The notes below the pieces were generated by a model. The model saw only the letters and a list, made by a program, of their open reading frames with translations, was not told the DNA's origin and searched no databases. Below, in pieces: positions 18,011-26,955 of a stretch of DNA of 64,000 nucleotides. This stretch comes from Pseudomonadota bacterium (GTDB lineage Bacteria; Pseudomonadota; Alphaproteobacteria; Caulobacterales; Caulobacteraceae): assembly GCA_023451375.1 (NCBI GenBank), contig JAEXZS010000066.1, positions 31,410-95,409 on the forward strand. The letters are read 5' to 3'. Both the position numbers and the translations under genes were made by a program. Each line of letters starts with the position of its first letter. The first letter of the stretch is position 1.

Positions 18011-18064
18011 TTAACTGCTAGGTTAATTGAACGTCGCAATCGCCTTTGTCAACCTGCTGGTTAA
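18011..18064 (-). promoter_or_regulatory. ArsR operon promoter with two overlapping palindromic operators
   Basis: On the minus strand a perfect -35 hexamer TTGACA (18052-18047) is followed about 17 bases later by an AT-rich, imperfect -10 region around 18024-18029. The palindrome AACCTGCTGGTT (18051-18062) touches the -35. A second palindrome, TTAACTGCTAGGTTAA (18011-18026), covers the -10 and likely start. Both share TGCTRGGTTAA. A repressor bound at either site would block polymerase. Binding is inferred, not shown. Confidence 0.7.
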
Positions 18065-18125
18065 ATAAGCTGCCGGAACGACTCCGTGCGCGACGGGTTG
18101 GCGACAGGCGATGCTGGGAGGCCCC

Positions 18126-18734
18126 ATGAAAGCCCTCGTTCTCAACTGCACCCTGAAGCCCTCGCCGCAAACGTCCAGCACCGAGGCGCTGGCTCGTGTG
18201 CTGATGCAGGAACTGGCCAAGGGCGGGGTTGAAACCGACCTCGTCAGACTCGTCGACCTGAACATCAAGCCAGGTGTGACCGGCGATGAAGGGGAGGGCG
18301 ACGACTGGCCTTCTGTCGACGCCAAGCTGAAGGCGGCCGACATCGTGGTCTTCGCCACCCCGACCTGGCTGGGCCAGATGTCCAGCGTGTGTCAGCGCGC
18401 GCTGGAGCGGATGGACGCCTGGTTCAGCGAGACCGACGACAGCGGTCGCCCCGTCGCCTTCGGCAAGGTGGCCGGCGTGGTCATCACCGGCAACGAGGAC
18501 GGCGCTCACCATATCGTCGCCACCGTATGCCAGGGCCTGATCGACATGGGTTTCACCATTCCGGCGCAGAGCTGGACCTATTGGCACCTGGGACCTGGGC
18601 CGGGACCGGACTATGTGGAGACGGACCAGGGCCACGCCTATTCGGATCGCGTCGCCCGAAACGCCGCTCGCAATCTGCTGGCGCTGGCCAAGGTGCTGAA
18701 CAGCGACACCTATCCTGTGCCGGAGAGCGGATAG
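18126..18734 (+). CDS. Flavodoxin-like NAD(P)H-dependent FMN reductase family protein
   Basis: A 202-residue protein with the flavodoxin fold: MKALVLNCTLKPSPQTSST forms the phosphate-binding loop, ADIVVFATPTWLGQMSS lies beside the isoalloxazine ring, and GVVITGNEDGAHHI follows. It is divergent from the ArsR operon and its promoter may share the same control region. GGGAGG lies just before the ATG at 18126. The 176 bases after it (18735-18910) hold no convincing gene. Confidence 0.85.
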   Translation: MKALVLNCTLKPSPQTSSTEALARVLMQELAKGGVETDLVRLVDLNIKPGVTGDEGEGDDWPSVDAKLKAADIVVFATPTWLGQMSSVCQRALERMDAWFSETDDSGRPVAFGKVAGVVITGNEDGAHHIVATVCQGLIDMGFTIPAQSWTYWHLGPGPGPDYVETDQGHAYSDRVARNAARNLLALAKVLNSDTYPVPESG

Positions 18735-18910
18735 GCCATGCCGGAAGGTCAGGCGACCGTCGCCGCCGTTCGACAGAACGCAGGCTTCTGAGCGGAAGGC
18801 GGGGGCTGCGTCGATGTCCTGCACACCCTTGGCGCGATGACGCCTGGTCCAGCGACTTGCGCCGTGGTCATCTCCGCGTCAGGACTGACCGCCAACCTAG
18901 GGAGATCGCG

Positions 18911-19402
18911 ATGATGACGCCATTGCTGGCCGCGCTCGTGCTGAGCCAGGCCGGGCCGGTCGACGATGCGACGGCGAAGGCCCAGGTCGCGGCGGTGCTG
19001 GATCAGCTGAACGCGGCCTCCACCGCGGCGGACGGTCAGGCCTACTTCGCCCTGTTCACGCCGCAGGCGCGCTTCGTCGGCACCGACGCGACCGAACACT
19101 GGACGATGTCGGGCTTCCGCGCCTTCGCCGAACCCTACTTCTCGCGCGGCAGGGGCTGGTCCTATCCGGCGACCGAGCGAACGATCACCATCGCCCCCAT
19201 CGAATGCCGTTGCGTGGCGTGGTTCGAGGAAAAGCTGACCAACGAGAGCTATGGCGAGACGCGCGGTTCCGGCGTTATGCGCCTCACGGACGACGGCTGG
19301 AAGATCGAACAGTACGTGCTCAGCTTCGCCGTGCCGAACGCCGCGGCAGATGCGGTCGTCGAGGCGATCAAGGTCTCCAAGGCGGGTCAGGCCGCCGACT
19401 GA
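18911..19402 (+). CDS. NTF2/SnoaL-like domain protein, probably exported
   Basis: A 163-residue protein with a short hydrophobic N-terminus (MMTPLLAALVLSQAG) and a cone-fold domain: AQVAAVLDQLNAASTAADGQAYFALFTPQARFVG, a central WTMSGFRAFAEPYF and C-terminal DDGWKIEQYVLSFAVP. These features fit the nuclear transport factor 2-like superfamily. Function not predictable. A GGGAGA ribosome-binding site precedes the ATG. The stop overlaps the recO start by one base (TGATG), so recO expression may depend on this unit. Confidence 0.78.
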   Translation: MMTPLLAALVLSQAGPVDDATAKAQVAAVLDQLNAASTAADGQAYFALFTPQARFVGTDATEHWTMSGFRAFAEPYFSRGRGWSYPATERTITIAPIECRCVAWFEEKLTNESYGETRGSGVMRLTDDGWKIEQYVLSFAVPNAAADAVVEAIKVSKAGQAAD

Positions 19403-20133
19403 TGGAATTCACCGAAGAGGCGTTCGTGCTGTCCGCGCGGGCGCACGGCGACACCGGCGTGATCGTCGACCTGCTGACGGAGGGCCACGGGCGCCGCGCC
19501 GCCTATGTCGCGGGCGGCGCGTCGCGCAAGATGAAGCCGTTTCTGCAGGCCGGCGCACGTGTGATCGCGGACTATCGCGCCCGCACGTCGGACCACCTGG
19601 GCTCGGCCCGGCTGGAGCCGACGGGCGAGGGACCCAGCGCGTTGTTCGACGATCCCCTGGCCCTGACGGGGCTGGCGGGCGCGGCGGCTGTCGCTCAGGG
19701 CGCCCTGCCGGAGCGCGAGCCGCATCCGGGCGTCTTCCTCGGGTTCGAGGCTTTGATGGCGGCCTTCGCCATTCCCGACGTCTGGCCGGCGATCTTCGTG
19801 CGCTTCGAAAGGGGAATGCTGGAAGACCTGGGTTTCGGCCTGGACCTGTCACGGTGCGCCGCCACGGGTTCCCCCGACGACCTGATCTACGTCAGCCCCC
19901 GCACCGGCCGGGCGGTCAGCCGCGAGGCCGGTGCGCCGTACGCCGACAAGATGCTGGCCCTGCCGCCCTTCCTGCTGGGCGCGCAGGCGGGCCTGATGGA
20001 AGGAGACATCCGCGCGGGATTCGAACTGACCGGGCATTTTCTCGAGCAGTTCGTCTTTCATCCTCAGAATCGGCCGCTGCCGCCCGCGCGGGTGTGGCTG
20101 CTGCAAAAGCTGGCGGGCGCGGGGCGGCTGTAG
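19402..20133 (+). CDS. recO: DNA repair protein RecO
   Basis: Mediator of RecF-pathway recombination that loads RecA and anneals SSB-coated strands. The 243-residue protein begins with the OB-fold stretch FTEEAFVLSARAHGDTGVIVDLLTEGHGRRAAYVAGGAS and ends with a helical domain containing LLQKLAGAGRL. The four zinc cysteines of some RecO proteins are absent; only one Cys is seen. In relatives recO sits directly after era. Confidence 0.9.
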   Translation: MEFTEEAFVLSARAHGDTGVIVDLLTEGHGRRAAYVAGGASRKMKPFLQAGARVIADYRARTSDHLGSARLEPTGEGPSALFDDPLALTGLAGAAAVAQGALPEREPHPGVFLGFEALMAAFAIPDVWPAIFVRFERGMLEDLGFGLDLSRCAATGSPDDLIYVSPRTGRAVSREAGAPYADKMLALPPFLLGAQAGLMEGDIRAGFELTGHFLEQFVFHPQNRPLPPARVWLLQKLAGAGRL

Positions 20134-20166
20134 CAGCGTTCGATCGCTTGTCGGCGCAGGCCCGCG

Positions 20167-20230
20167 TTGACCTTTGACGCCCTTCTCGACATAAGGGCGG
20201 GCTTCGAGGCGCCGCTCCGCAAGGGGCGGC
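20167..20230 (+). promoter_or_regulatory. Probable tig promoter and 5'-UTR hairpin
   Basis: TTGACC (20167-20172) is followed after exactly 17 bases by CATAAG (20190-20195), a good match to a housekeeping promoter. Downstream, within the predicted leader, GCCGCTCC (20211-20218) pairs with GGGGCGGC (20223-20230) around a GCAA tetraloop, 70 bases before the tig ATG. No T-run follows, so it is not an obvious terminator. The remaining leader shows nothing else. Confidence 0.55.
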
Positions 20231-20300
20231 CTTCTTGCTTTATCCATTCGCGCCGGCCGCCTCTCAGGCCCATGCGCCCCAGAGCGTCAGAATCCCGACC

Positions 20301-21644
20301 ATGCAAGTCGTCGAAAAGTCGAACGAAGGCCTCAGCCGCGTCCTCGCGGTCACCATTCCCGTGGCGGAGCTGAACGAGAAGCTCGAGGCCCGCGTCAAGG
20401 AAGTCGCCCCGCAGATGAAGCTCAAGGGCTTCCGCCCGGGCAAGGTGCCTGTCAGCCACGTCAAGAAGACCTTCGGCCGCGACTTCATGGGCGAGATCAT
20501 CAACGCCGAGCTGAACGAGTCCAGCCAAAAGGCGCTGGACGAGGCCAAGGTCCGTCCGGCCGCTCCGGCCGAGATGAAGCTGACCTCCGACATGGACAAG
20601 GTCATCAAGGGCGAGGAAGACCTGGCCTATGAGATGTCGCTGGAGATCATGCCGGACTTCACCCCGGTCGATCCCAAGACGCTGAAGCTGGAGCGCCCGA
20701 CGTATGAGGCGTCGGACGCCGACCTGGAAGAAGCGCTGACGGAACTGGCCGGCCAGGCCAAGACCTACGAGGACAAGAAGGGCAAGACCGTCAAGGCCGC
20801 CGAGGGCGACCAGCTGACGATCGACTTCCTGGGCAAGCTGGACGGAGAGCCCTTCGAAGGCGGCGCCGCCGAGGATGCGGACCTGGTGATCGGCTCGGGC
20901 CGCTTCATCCCCGGCTTCGAAGAGCAACTGACGGGGGTTAAGGTCGGTGAGGAAAAGACCATCGAGGTCACCTTCCCCGAGAACTACCAGGCCGCGCATC
21001 TGGCCGGCAAGAAGGCCACCTTCGACGTCAAGATGAAGGCCATCAAGGCCGAGGCCGAATCCAAGGTCGACGATGAGTTCGCCAAGCGCATCGGCCTGGA
21101 GTCGCTGGACAAGCTGAAGGAACTGCTGAGCCAGAACCTGAACCAGCAGTACGCCGGCGCCGCCCGCTTCAAGCTGAAGCGCGCCCTGCTGGACCAGCTG
21201 GACGAGGCGCATGATTTCCCGCTGCCGCCGAAGATGGTGGAGGCCGAGTTCAACGGAATCTGGCAGCAGGTCGAGGCAGACAAGGCCGCCGGCCGCCTGC
21301 CGGAAGAGGACGCCCAGAAGTCCGAAGACGAACTGAAGGCCGAGTACCGCAAGATCGCCGAGCGCCGCGTGCGCCTGGGTCTGGTGCTGGCCGAGATCGG
21401 CCGCGCCAACAACATCCAGGTCACCGACCAGGAGCTGAACGCCGCCATCCTGCAGGAAGCCCGCAACTATCCGGGCCAGGAGCAGGCTGTGCTGAACTTC
21501 TATCGCCAGAACCCCAACGCCGCCGCCCAGATGCGCGCGCCGATCTATGAGGAGAAGGTGGTGGACCTGATCGTCGGCCTGGCGGACGTCACCGACAAGC
21601 CGATCAGCAAGGAAGAGCTGCTGAAGGAAGACGACGAGGCGTAA
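20301..21644 (+). CDS. tig: Trigger factor
   Basis: Ribosome-associated chaperone and peptidyl-prolyl isomerase. The 447-residue protein has the ribosome-binding signature GFRPGKVP near residue 43, the FKBP-type isomerase domain (GDQLTIDFLGKLDGEPFEGG to FDVKMKAI, about residues 165-250), and a long helical C-terminal chaperone domain. The ATG at 20301 matches the family start MQVVEKSNEGLSR; the open frame upstream is leader sequence. tig-clpP-clpX is the classical order. Confidence 0.97.
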   Translation: MQVVEKSNEGLSRVLAVTIPVAELNEKLEARVKEVAPQMKLKGFRPGKVPVSHVKKTFGRDFMGEIINAELNESSQKALDEAKVRPAAPAEMKLTSDMDKVIKGEEDLAYEMSLEIMPDFTPVDPKTLKLERPTYEASDADLEEALTELAGQAKTYEDKKGKTVKAAEGDQLTIDFLGKLDGEPFEGGAAEDADLVIGSGRFIPGFEEQLTGVKVGEEKTIEVTFPENYQAAHLAGKKATFDVKMKAIKAEAESKVDDEFAKRIGLESLDKLKELLSQNLNQQYAGAARFKLKRALLDQLDEAHDFPLPPKMVEAEFNGIWQQVEADKAAGRLPEEDAQKSEDELKAEYRKIAERRVRLGLVLAEIGRANNIQVTDQELNAAILQEARNYPGQEQAVLNFYRQNPNAAAQMRAPIYEEKVVDLIVGLADVTDKPISKEELLKEDDEA

Positions 21645-21664
21645 GCCTCCGTTCCCGCGAACAG

Positions 21665-21697
21665 AAAGGGCGGTCGCTTCGGCGACCGCCCTTTTCA
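21665..21697 (+). terminator. Rho-independent terminator after tig
   Basis: A perfect 13-bp stem (21665-21677 with 21682-21694) capped by TTCG and followed by T-rich sequence. It separates tig from clpP, so clpP needs its own promoter in the 105 bases before its start. Confidence 0.92.
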
Positions 21698-21801
21698 TTT
21701 TCCCTCGCGCCTTGCGGGGCGTTCGCGGGGACGCGATATGGAAGACAATGAGGCGTGTCTCTCGAGTCGCGCCCGCCCTCAATGCATCCCGAGAAGGCTG
21801 A

Positions 21802-22443
21802 ATGCGCGATCCGATCGAACTGTTGAACATGAATCTGGTGCCGATGGTGGTGGAGCAATCCAGCCGCGGCGAACGGGCCTTCGACATCTTCTCGCGCCTG
21901 CTGCGCGAGCGGATCATCTTCCTGACGGGGCCGTTCGAGGACGGCATGGCGTCGCTGATCTGCGCCCAGCTGCTGTTTCTCGAATCGGAGAACCCGAAGA
22001 AGGAAATCTCCATGTACATCAACAGCCCCGGCGGTCAGGTGACCTCGGCGCTCGCGATCTACGACACCATGCAGTACATCAAGAGCCCGGTATCGACCGT
22101 GGTCATGGGCATGGCCGCCTCGGCCGGCTCGCTGATCCTGACGGCCGGGGAGGCGGGCCAGCGCATCGCATTGCCGAACGCGCGGGTGATGGTTCACCAG
22201 CCGTCGGGCGGCTTCCGCGGCCAGGCCTCGGACATCGAGCGCCACGCCGAGGACATCCGCTACACCAAGAAGCGGCTGAACGAGATCTACGTCCACCACA
22301 CCGGCCGGACCTACGAAGAGGTCGAGAAGACCCTCGATCGCGACCATTTCATGAGCGCGGAAGAGGCCAAGGCCTGGGGTATCGTCGACCACGTCTACGA
22401 CAAGCGGGAACAGGCCGACGCCGACGGCGTGAAGACGGTCTGA
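21802..22443 (+). CDS. clpP: ATP-dependent Clp protease proteolytic subunit
   Basis: Serine protease that forms the tetradecameric chamber used by ClpX and ClpA. The 213-residue protein has the catalytic Ser107 in GMAASAGSL, His132 in MVHQPSGG, and the N-terminal FDIFSRLLRERIIFL contact region. In Caulobacter relatives ClpXP degrades cell-cycle regulators such as CtrA, and the neighbouring clpX fits that. Confidence 0.98.
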   Translation: MRDPIELLNMNLVPMVVEQSSRGERAFDIFSRLLRERIIFLTGPFEDGMASLICAQLLFLESENPKKEISMYINSPGGQVTSALAIYDTMQYIKSPVSTVVMGMAASAGSLILTAGEAGQRIALPNARVMVHQPSGGFRGQASDIERHAEDIRYTKKRLNEIYVHHTGRTYEEVEKTLDRDHFMSAEEAKAWGIVDHVYDKREQADADGVKTV

Positions 22444-22464
22444 TCTAGCCTGCCCTGATGACGG

Positions 22465-22495
22465 AAAAGGCCCGGCGTTCGCGCCGGGCCTTTTT
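22465..22495. terminator. Bidirectional terminator between clpP and the HAD phosphatase gene
   Basis: A perfect 13-bp hairpin (22465-22477 with 22482-22494, loop TTCG) with A-run on the left and T-run on the right, so it can stop transcription from both sides. The stop codon of the converging HAD gene (22495-22497) uses the last T of the tract. Confidence 0.92.
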
Positions 22496-23154
22496 CACGG
22501 CCGCTGAGTAAAGACCCGGAAGCCCGGCGTTTCGGCGATCGCCAGCATCTCGGTGTCGCCGGAGGTGTCGCCGTAGGCGGCCGCCAGCCGGATGTCGCGC
22601 CCATAGGCGGCATGCAGCCGACGCACCTTTTCCTCGCCCCGGCAGTTCGGGCCCGCAAAGGCGCCGGTCACCCGATCATCCGAATCGAACATCAGGGGCG
22701 TGCCGAGCAACGCCTCGGCGCCGAGCCTGCGGGCGAAAGGGGCGACGGTGGTTTCGGGAGAAGCGGTCACGATCACGCGATGCGCGCCACGCTCGCCCCA
22801 GTCGCGCCAGGTCTTCAGTGCGTCTGGCCGCATGAATCGGCCCCACACTTGATCGGCGAAACGCTCGGAGTCCGCCTCCAGCGTCGCGCGATCCACGCCG
22901 CGAAGGAATTCCCTCACCGAGGCGGCCTTGATCCGACCCCTGTCGCGGTCCCGCGCATAGGTCGCCAGCGCCGGCGCCATCTTGACCAAGCCCAGCGCCC
23001 AGCCGCCGGGACCGGCCCGCCAGCGCAGGAACTCGGTGAAACTGTCCCGGATCGTCAGCGTGCCGTCGAAATCGAACGCGACGATCGGCCGCCCCTCAGC
23101 CGTTTCCGACGCAACGGACTGGCGAAAGTCCTGCATACCACCCATGTCAGACAT
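22495..23154 (-). CDS. cicA: HAD-superfamily phosphatase between clpP and clpX (CicA-like)
   Basis: A 219-residue haloacid-dehalogenase enzyme of the PSP-like subgroup: motif I AFDFDGTLT, motif II VTASPE, the conserved Lys in GEEKVRRL, and motif IV AYGDTSGDTEML. Position between clpP and clpX in opposite orientation matches Caulobacter crescentus cicA, reported to affect growth and cell shape when its dose changes; I recall this from the literature and did not check it. The ATG at 23154 (MSDMGGMQDFRQ) is preferred over an upstream start at 23214. Confidence 0.8.
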   Translation of the reverse strand: MSDMGGMQDFRQSVASETAEGRPIVAFDFDGTLTIRDSFTEFLRWRAGPGGWALGLVKMAPALATYARDRDRGRIKAASVREFLRGVDRATLEADSERFADQVWGRFMRPDALKTWRDWGERGAHRVIVTASPETTVAPFARRLGAEALLGTPLMFDSDDRVTGAFAGPNCRGEEKVRRLHAAYGRDIRLAAAYGDTSGDTEMLAIAETPGFRVFTQRP

Positions 23155-23346
23155 TCGCCGTGATCCACATTGAAACTGATCCATCCCTGCAACGCAGCAA
23201 GCCCACATCTTCAACGGGGTTGTGGCGGAACGAGGGATGGGTGATTGTCATTTTTTGAAGACCTTCGCGTTCATGATCATCGAATCAACGCGAGGGAAGC
23301 GCGTTTCGCCTCATGTCGGGGCGCATCGCGGGAGTGAGAAGGGTCT

Positions 23347-24615
23347 ATGACCAAAGCAGCCGGCACCGACGCCAAGAGCACCCTGTACTGTTCCTTCTGC
23401 GGCAAGAGCCAGCATGAAGTGCGCAAGCTCATCGCCGGACCGACCGTGTTCATCTGCGATGAATGCGTCGAACTGTGCATGGATATCATCCGCGAAGAGC
23501 ACAAGATCGGGTTCAAGAAGAGCGTCGACGGCGTGCCCACGCCGAAGGAAATCCGTGATGTGCTGGATGACTATGTCATCGGCCAGAGCCACGCCAAGAA
23601 GGTGCTCTCGGTCGCGGTGCACAACCACTACAAGCGCCTGAACCACGCGACGAAGAACAACGACGTCGAGCTGGCCAAGTCCAACATCATGCTGATCGGG
23701 CCGACCGGCTCGGGCAAGACGCTGCTGGCCCAGACGCTGGCGCGGATCATCGACGTGCCGTTCACCATGGCCGACGCCACGACCCTGACCGAAGCCGGCT
23801 ATGTCGGCGAGGACGTCGAGAACATCATCCTGAAGCTGCTGCAGGCGTCCGACTACAACGTCGAGCGGGCGCAGCGCGGCATCGTCTACATCGACGAGAT
23901 CGACAAGATCTCGCGTAAGTCGGACAATCCCTCGATCACCCGCGACGTGTCGGGCGAGGGCGTGCAGCAGGCCCTGCTGAAGATCATGGAAGGCACTGTC
24001 GCCTCCGTGCCTCCGCAAGGCGGCCGCAAGCATCCCCAGCAGGAGTTCCTGCAGGTCGACACCGCCAATATCCTGTTCATCGTCGGCGGCGCCTTCGCCG
24101 GCCTGGAAAAAGTGATCTCGGCGCGTGGCGACGGCGCCTCTATCGGCTTCGGCGCCAAGGTCAAGGAGATCGACGAGCGTCGCACCGGCGATATCCTCAA
24201 GAACGTTGAGCCGGACGACCTGATGCGTTTCGGCCTGATCCCCGAGTTCATCGGCCGCCTGCCTGTGCTGGCGACGCTGGAGGACCTGGACGAGGCGGCG
24301 CTGGTCACCATCCTGACCGAGCCCAAGAACGCCCTGGTCAAGCAGTACAAGCGGCTGTTCGAGATGGAAAACGTCGAGCTGACCTTCACCGACGACGCGC
24401 TGATGGCCGTCGCCAAGAAGGCCATCACCCGCAAGACCGGCGCGCGGGGTCTGCGTTCGATCCTGGAGGGCATCCTGCTGGAAACCATGTTCGAGCTGCC
24501 GACCTTCGAGGGCGTGGAAGAGGTCGTGGTCAACGCCGAGGTCATCGACGGCAAGGCCCAGCCGCTGCTGATCTACTCCGAGGCCTCGAAGAAGAAGGCC
24601 GACGGCGCCGCCTGA
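23347..24615 (+). CDS. clpX: ATP-dependent Clp protease ATP-binding subunit ClpX
   Basis: AAA+ unfoldase that feeds substrates to ClpP. The N-terminal zinc-binding domain (YCSFCGKS and CDECVELC) is complete. Walker A is GPTGSGKT, the Walker B region is VYIDEID, and the IGF loop that docks on ClpP reads SIGFGAK. 422 residues, the usual length. The 190-base gap before it holds the promoters of both clpX and the divergent HAD gene but no motif I can assign firmly. Confidence 0.98.
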   Translation: MTKAAGTDAKSTLYCSFCGKSQHEVRKLIAGPTVFICDECVELCMDIIREEHKIGFKKSVDGVPTPKEIRDVLDDYVIGQSHAKKVLSVAVHNHYKRLNHATKNNDVELAKSNIMLIGPTGSGKTLLAQTLARIIDVPFTMADATTLTEAGYVGEDVENIILKLLQASDYNVERAQRGIVYIDEIDKISRKSDNPSITRDVSGEGVQQALLKIMEGTVASVPPQGGRKHPQQEFLQVDTANILFIVGGAFAGLEKVISARGDGASIGFGAKVKEIDERRTGDILKNVEPDDLMRFGLIPEFIGRLPVLATLEDLDEAALVTILTEPKNALVKQYKRLFEMENVELTFTDDALMAVAKKAITRKTGARGLRSILEGILLETMFELPTFEGVEEVVVNAEVIDGKAQPLLIYSEASKKKADGAA

Positions 24616-24639
24616 TCGGCGCGGACAAGCTGAAGCCTG

Positions 24640-24669
24640 AAGGGCGCGGCCGGCAGGTCGCGCCCTTTT
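24640..24669 (+). terminator. Terminator after clpX
   Basis: AAGGGCGCG (24640-24648) pairs with CGCGCCCTT (24659-24667) and is followed by TTTC. It closes the clpX unit before parC. Confidence 0.82.
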
Positions 24670-24750
24670 CGCATCTGGGCGGCGACTATCGCCCGACTCG
24701 CCGTCGCCTTGGGCTAGACTTCAGGGCTTCAATCCCCGATTCGCTGGCCC

Positions 24751-26952
24751 ATGACGATCCACGCCTCGCCGCCGGAAGGCGGCCGCATCATCGACGAGCC
24801 GATGGAGACGGCGCTCAGCCGCCGCTATCTGGCCTACGCCCTGTCGACCATCACCAACCGCGCCCTGCCGGACGTGCGCGACGGGTTCAAGCCCGTGCAC
24901 CGGCGCATTCTCTACGCCATGCACCAGATGCGGCTGAACCCGCAGGCGGCGGCGCGCAAATGCGCCAAGGTGGTCGGCGAGGTGATGGGCGGATACCACC
25001 CTCATGGCGACGCCTCGATCTATGAGGCGCTGGTGCGCCTGGCGCAGGACTTCGCGCAACGTTATCCGCTGGTCGACGGCCAGGGCAACTTCGGCAACAT
25101 CGACGGCGATAGCGCCGCGGCCATGCGCTACACCGAGTGCAAGCTGACGCCGGCGGCCGTCCTGCTGCTGGACGGCATCGACCAGGACGCCGTCGACTTC
25201 CGCCCGACCTATGACGACCAGGACGAGGAGCCGGTCGTCCTGCCGGCCGGCTTCCCCAACCTGTTGGCCAATGGCTCCTCCGGCATCGCCGTGGGCATGG
25301 CCACCTCGATCCCGCCTCACAATGTCGGCGAACTGATCGACGCCTGCCAGATGCTGCTGGACCGGCCGGATGCGACGACCGAGGAACTGGTGCAGCTGGT
25401 CCCCGGACCGGACTTCCCGACCGGCGGCGTCGCCGTGGAAGGCCACGCCGCCATCCTGGACGCCTATGAGACGGGGCGGGGCGGGGTGCGTCTGCGAGCG
25501 CGCTGGGAGACCGAGGACCTAGGGCGTGGCGTGTGGCGCATCGTCGTCACCGAAATGCCCTATCAGGTTCAGAAGTCGCGCCTGATCGAGGCGCTGGCGG
25601 ACCTGATCGAACACAAGAAGGCGCCGCTGCTGGGCGACGTGCGCGACGAGTCGGCCGAGGACATTCGCCTGATCCTCGAGCCCAAGAACCGCACCATCGA
25701 GCCTGAAATGCTGATGGAGAGCCTGTTCAAGCTGTCCGATCTGGAAGTCCGCTTCCCGATCAACATGAACGTTCTGGACGCCACCGGCACGCCGCGCGTC
25801 ATGGGGCTGAAGGATTGCCTGCGGGCCTTCCTCGACCATCGGCGCGAGGTGCTGAACCGCCGCTCGCAGTGGCGGATCGCGCGGGTCGAAAAGCGGCTGC
25901 ACCTGTTGGAAGGCCTGCGCGTCGTCTTCCTGAACCTCGACGAGGTGATCCGCATCGTCCGGGAGGAGGAACAGCCCAAGGCCGTCCTGATCGCCCGCTT
26001 CGGCCTGACCGAGGTCCAGGCCGATTTCATCCTCGACACCCGGCTGCGTCAGCTGGCGCGCCTGGAGGAGATGACGATCGAGAAGGAGTTCAAGGAACTC
26101 TCCGAGGAACTGGCCAACTTGAAGGCGCTGACGTCGTCTGAAGGCAAGCAGTGGAAGGCGATCTCCAAGGAACTGGAGGCCGTGCGCAAGGCGCTGGTCT
26201 CTCCACGCCGGACCACCATCGCCGAGGCGGTGGATGGGTCGGCATTCGTGGCGCCCGAGGCCTTCATCCCGCGCGAAGCGATCACCGTCATCCTTTCGGA
26301 GCGCGGCTGGATCCGGGCGGCCAAGGGCAAGGTCGAGGATCCGTCGGAGCTGAAGTTCAAGGAAGGCGACCAACTGGCCTACCTCGTGCCGGCCTACACC
26401 ACCGACAAGCTGCTGGTAGGGGCGTCGGACGGGCGCATCTTCACCATCGGAGCCGACAAGCTGGCCTCGGGCCGCGGCCATGGCGAGCCGCTGCGCCTGA
26501 TGATCGACCTGGACGAGAAGGCCGAGATCGTGAACCTTCTGGCCCACCAGCCGGGCGGCAAGCTGCTGATCGCGTCCAAGGCCGGCTATGGCTTCATAGC
26601 GCCGGAAGACGACACCCTGGCGCAGAAGCGGGGGGGCAAGCAGGTGCTGAACGGTGAGATGCTGGCCATGCTGCGCGTCGCGGGCGACCATGTCGCCGTC
26701 ATCGGCGAGAACATCAAGACGCTGATCTTCCCGCTGGCCGAACTGCCCGAAATGGGACGGGGCAAGGGCGTGAAGCTGCAGAATTACAAACAGGGCGGCC
26801 TGGCCGACGTCACGGTGTTCCAGGCCGACGCCGGCCCGGAATGGGTCGACGGCGGCGGCCGTCGCCGCAACTGGCCCGACTGGAAGGAATGGGTGGGCAA
26901 GCGCGCCGGCGCCGGTCGCCAGGGGCCGCGCGGGCTGAGAAAGTTCCGCTAG
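24751..26952 (+). CDS. parC: DNA topoisomerase IV subunit A
   Basis: Cuts and passes DNA duplexes to decatenate daughter chromosomes. The 733-residue protein has the catalytic Tyr127 in AAMRYTECKL, the winged-helix region HPHGDASIYEAL (residues 83-94), and a short C-terminal beta-pinwheel with few blades, which marks ParC rather than GyrA (no GyrA box seen). At the position aligned with E. coli ParC Ser80 this protein has Ala88, while Glu92 (E84) is kept. Confidence 0.93.
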   Translation: MTIHASPPEGGRIIDEPMETALSRRYLAYALSTITNRALPDVRDGFKPVHRRILYAMHQMRLNPQAAARKCAKVVGEVMGGYHPHGDASIYEALVRLAQDFAQRYPLVDGQGNFGNIDGDSAAAMRYTECKLTPAAVLLLDGIDQDAVDFRPTYDDQDEEPVVLPAGFPNLLANGSSGIAVGMATSIPPHNVGELIDACQMLLDRPDATTEELVQLVPGPDFPTGGVAVEGHAAILDAYETGRGGVRLRARWETEDLGRGVWRIVVTEMPYQVQKSRLIEALADLIEHKKAPLLGDVRDESAEDIRLILEPKNRTIEPEMLMESLFKLSDLEVRFPINMNVLDATGTPRVMGLKDCLRAFLDHRREVLNRRSQWRIARVEKRLHLLEGLRVVFLNLDEVIRIVREEEQPKAVLIARFGLTEVQADFILDTRLRQLARLEEMTIEKEFKELSEELANLKALTSSEGKQWKAISKELEAVRKALVSPRRTTIAEAVDGSAFVAPEAFIPREAITVILSERGWIRAAKGKVEDPSELKFKEGDQLAYLVPAYTTDKLLVGASDGRIFTIGADKLASGRGHGEPLRLMIDLDEKAEIVNLLAHQPGGKLLIASKAGYGFIAPEDDTLAQKRGGKQVLNGEMLAMLRVAGDHVAVIGENIKTLIFPLAELPEMGRGKGVKLQNYKQGGLADVTVFQADAGPEWVDGGGRRRNWPDWKEWVGKRAGAGRQGPRGLRKFR

Positions 26953-26955
26953 GCG

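Noticed and set aside
18735..18910. Small genes in the gap after the flavodoxin-like gene
   Set aside because: Only a 17-codon frame with no ribosome site is present.
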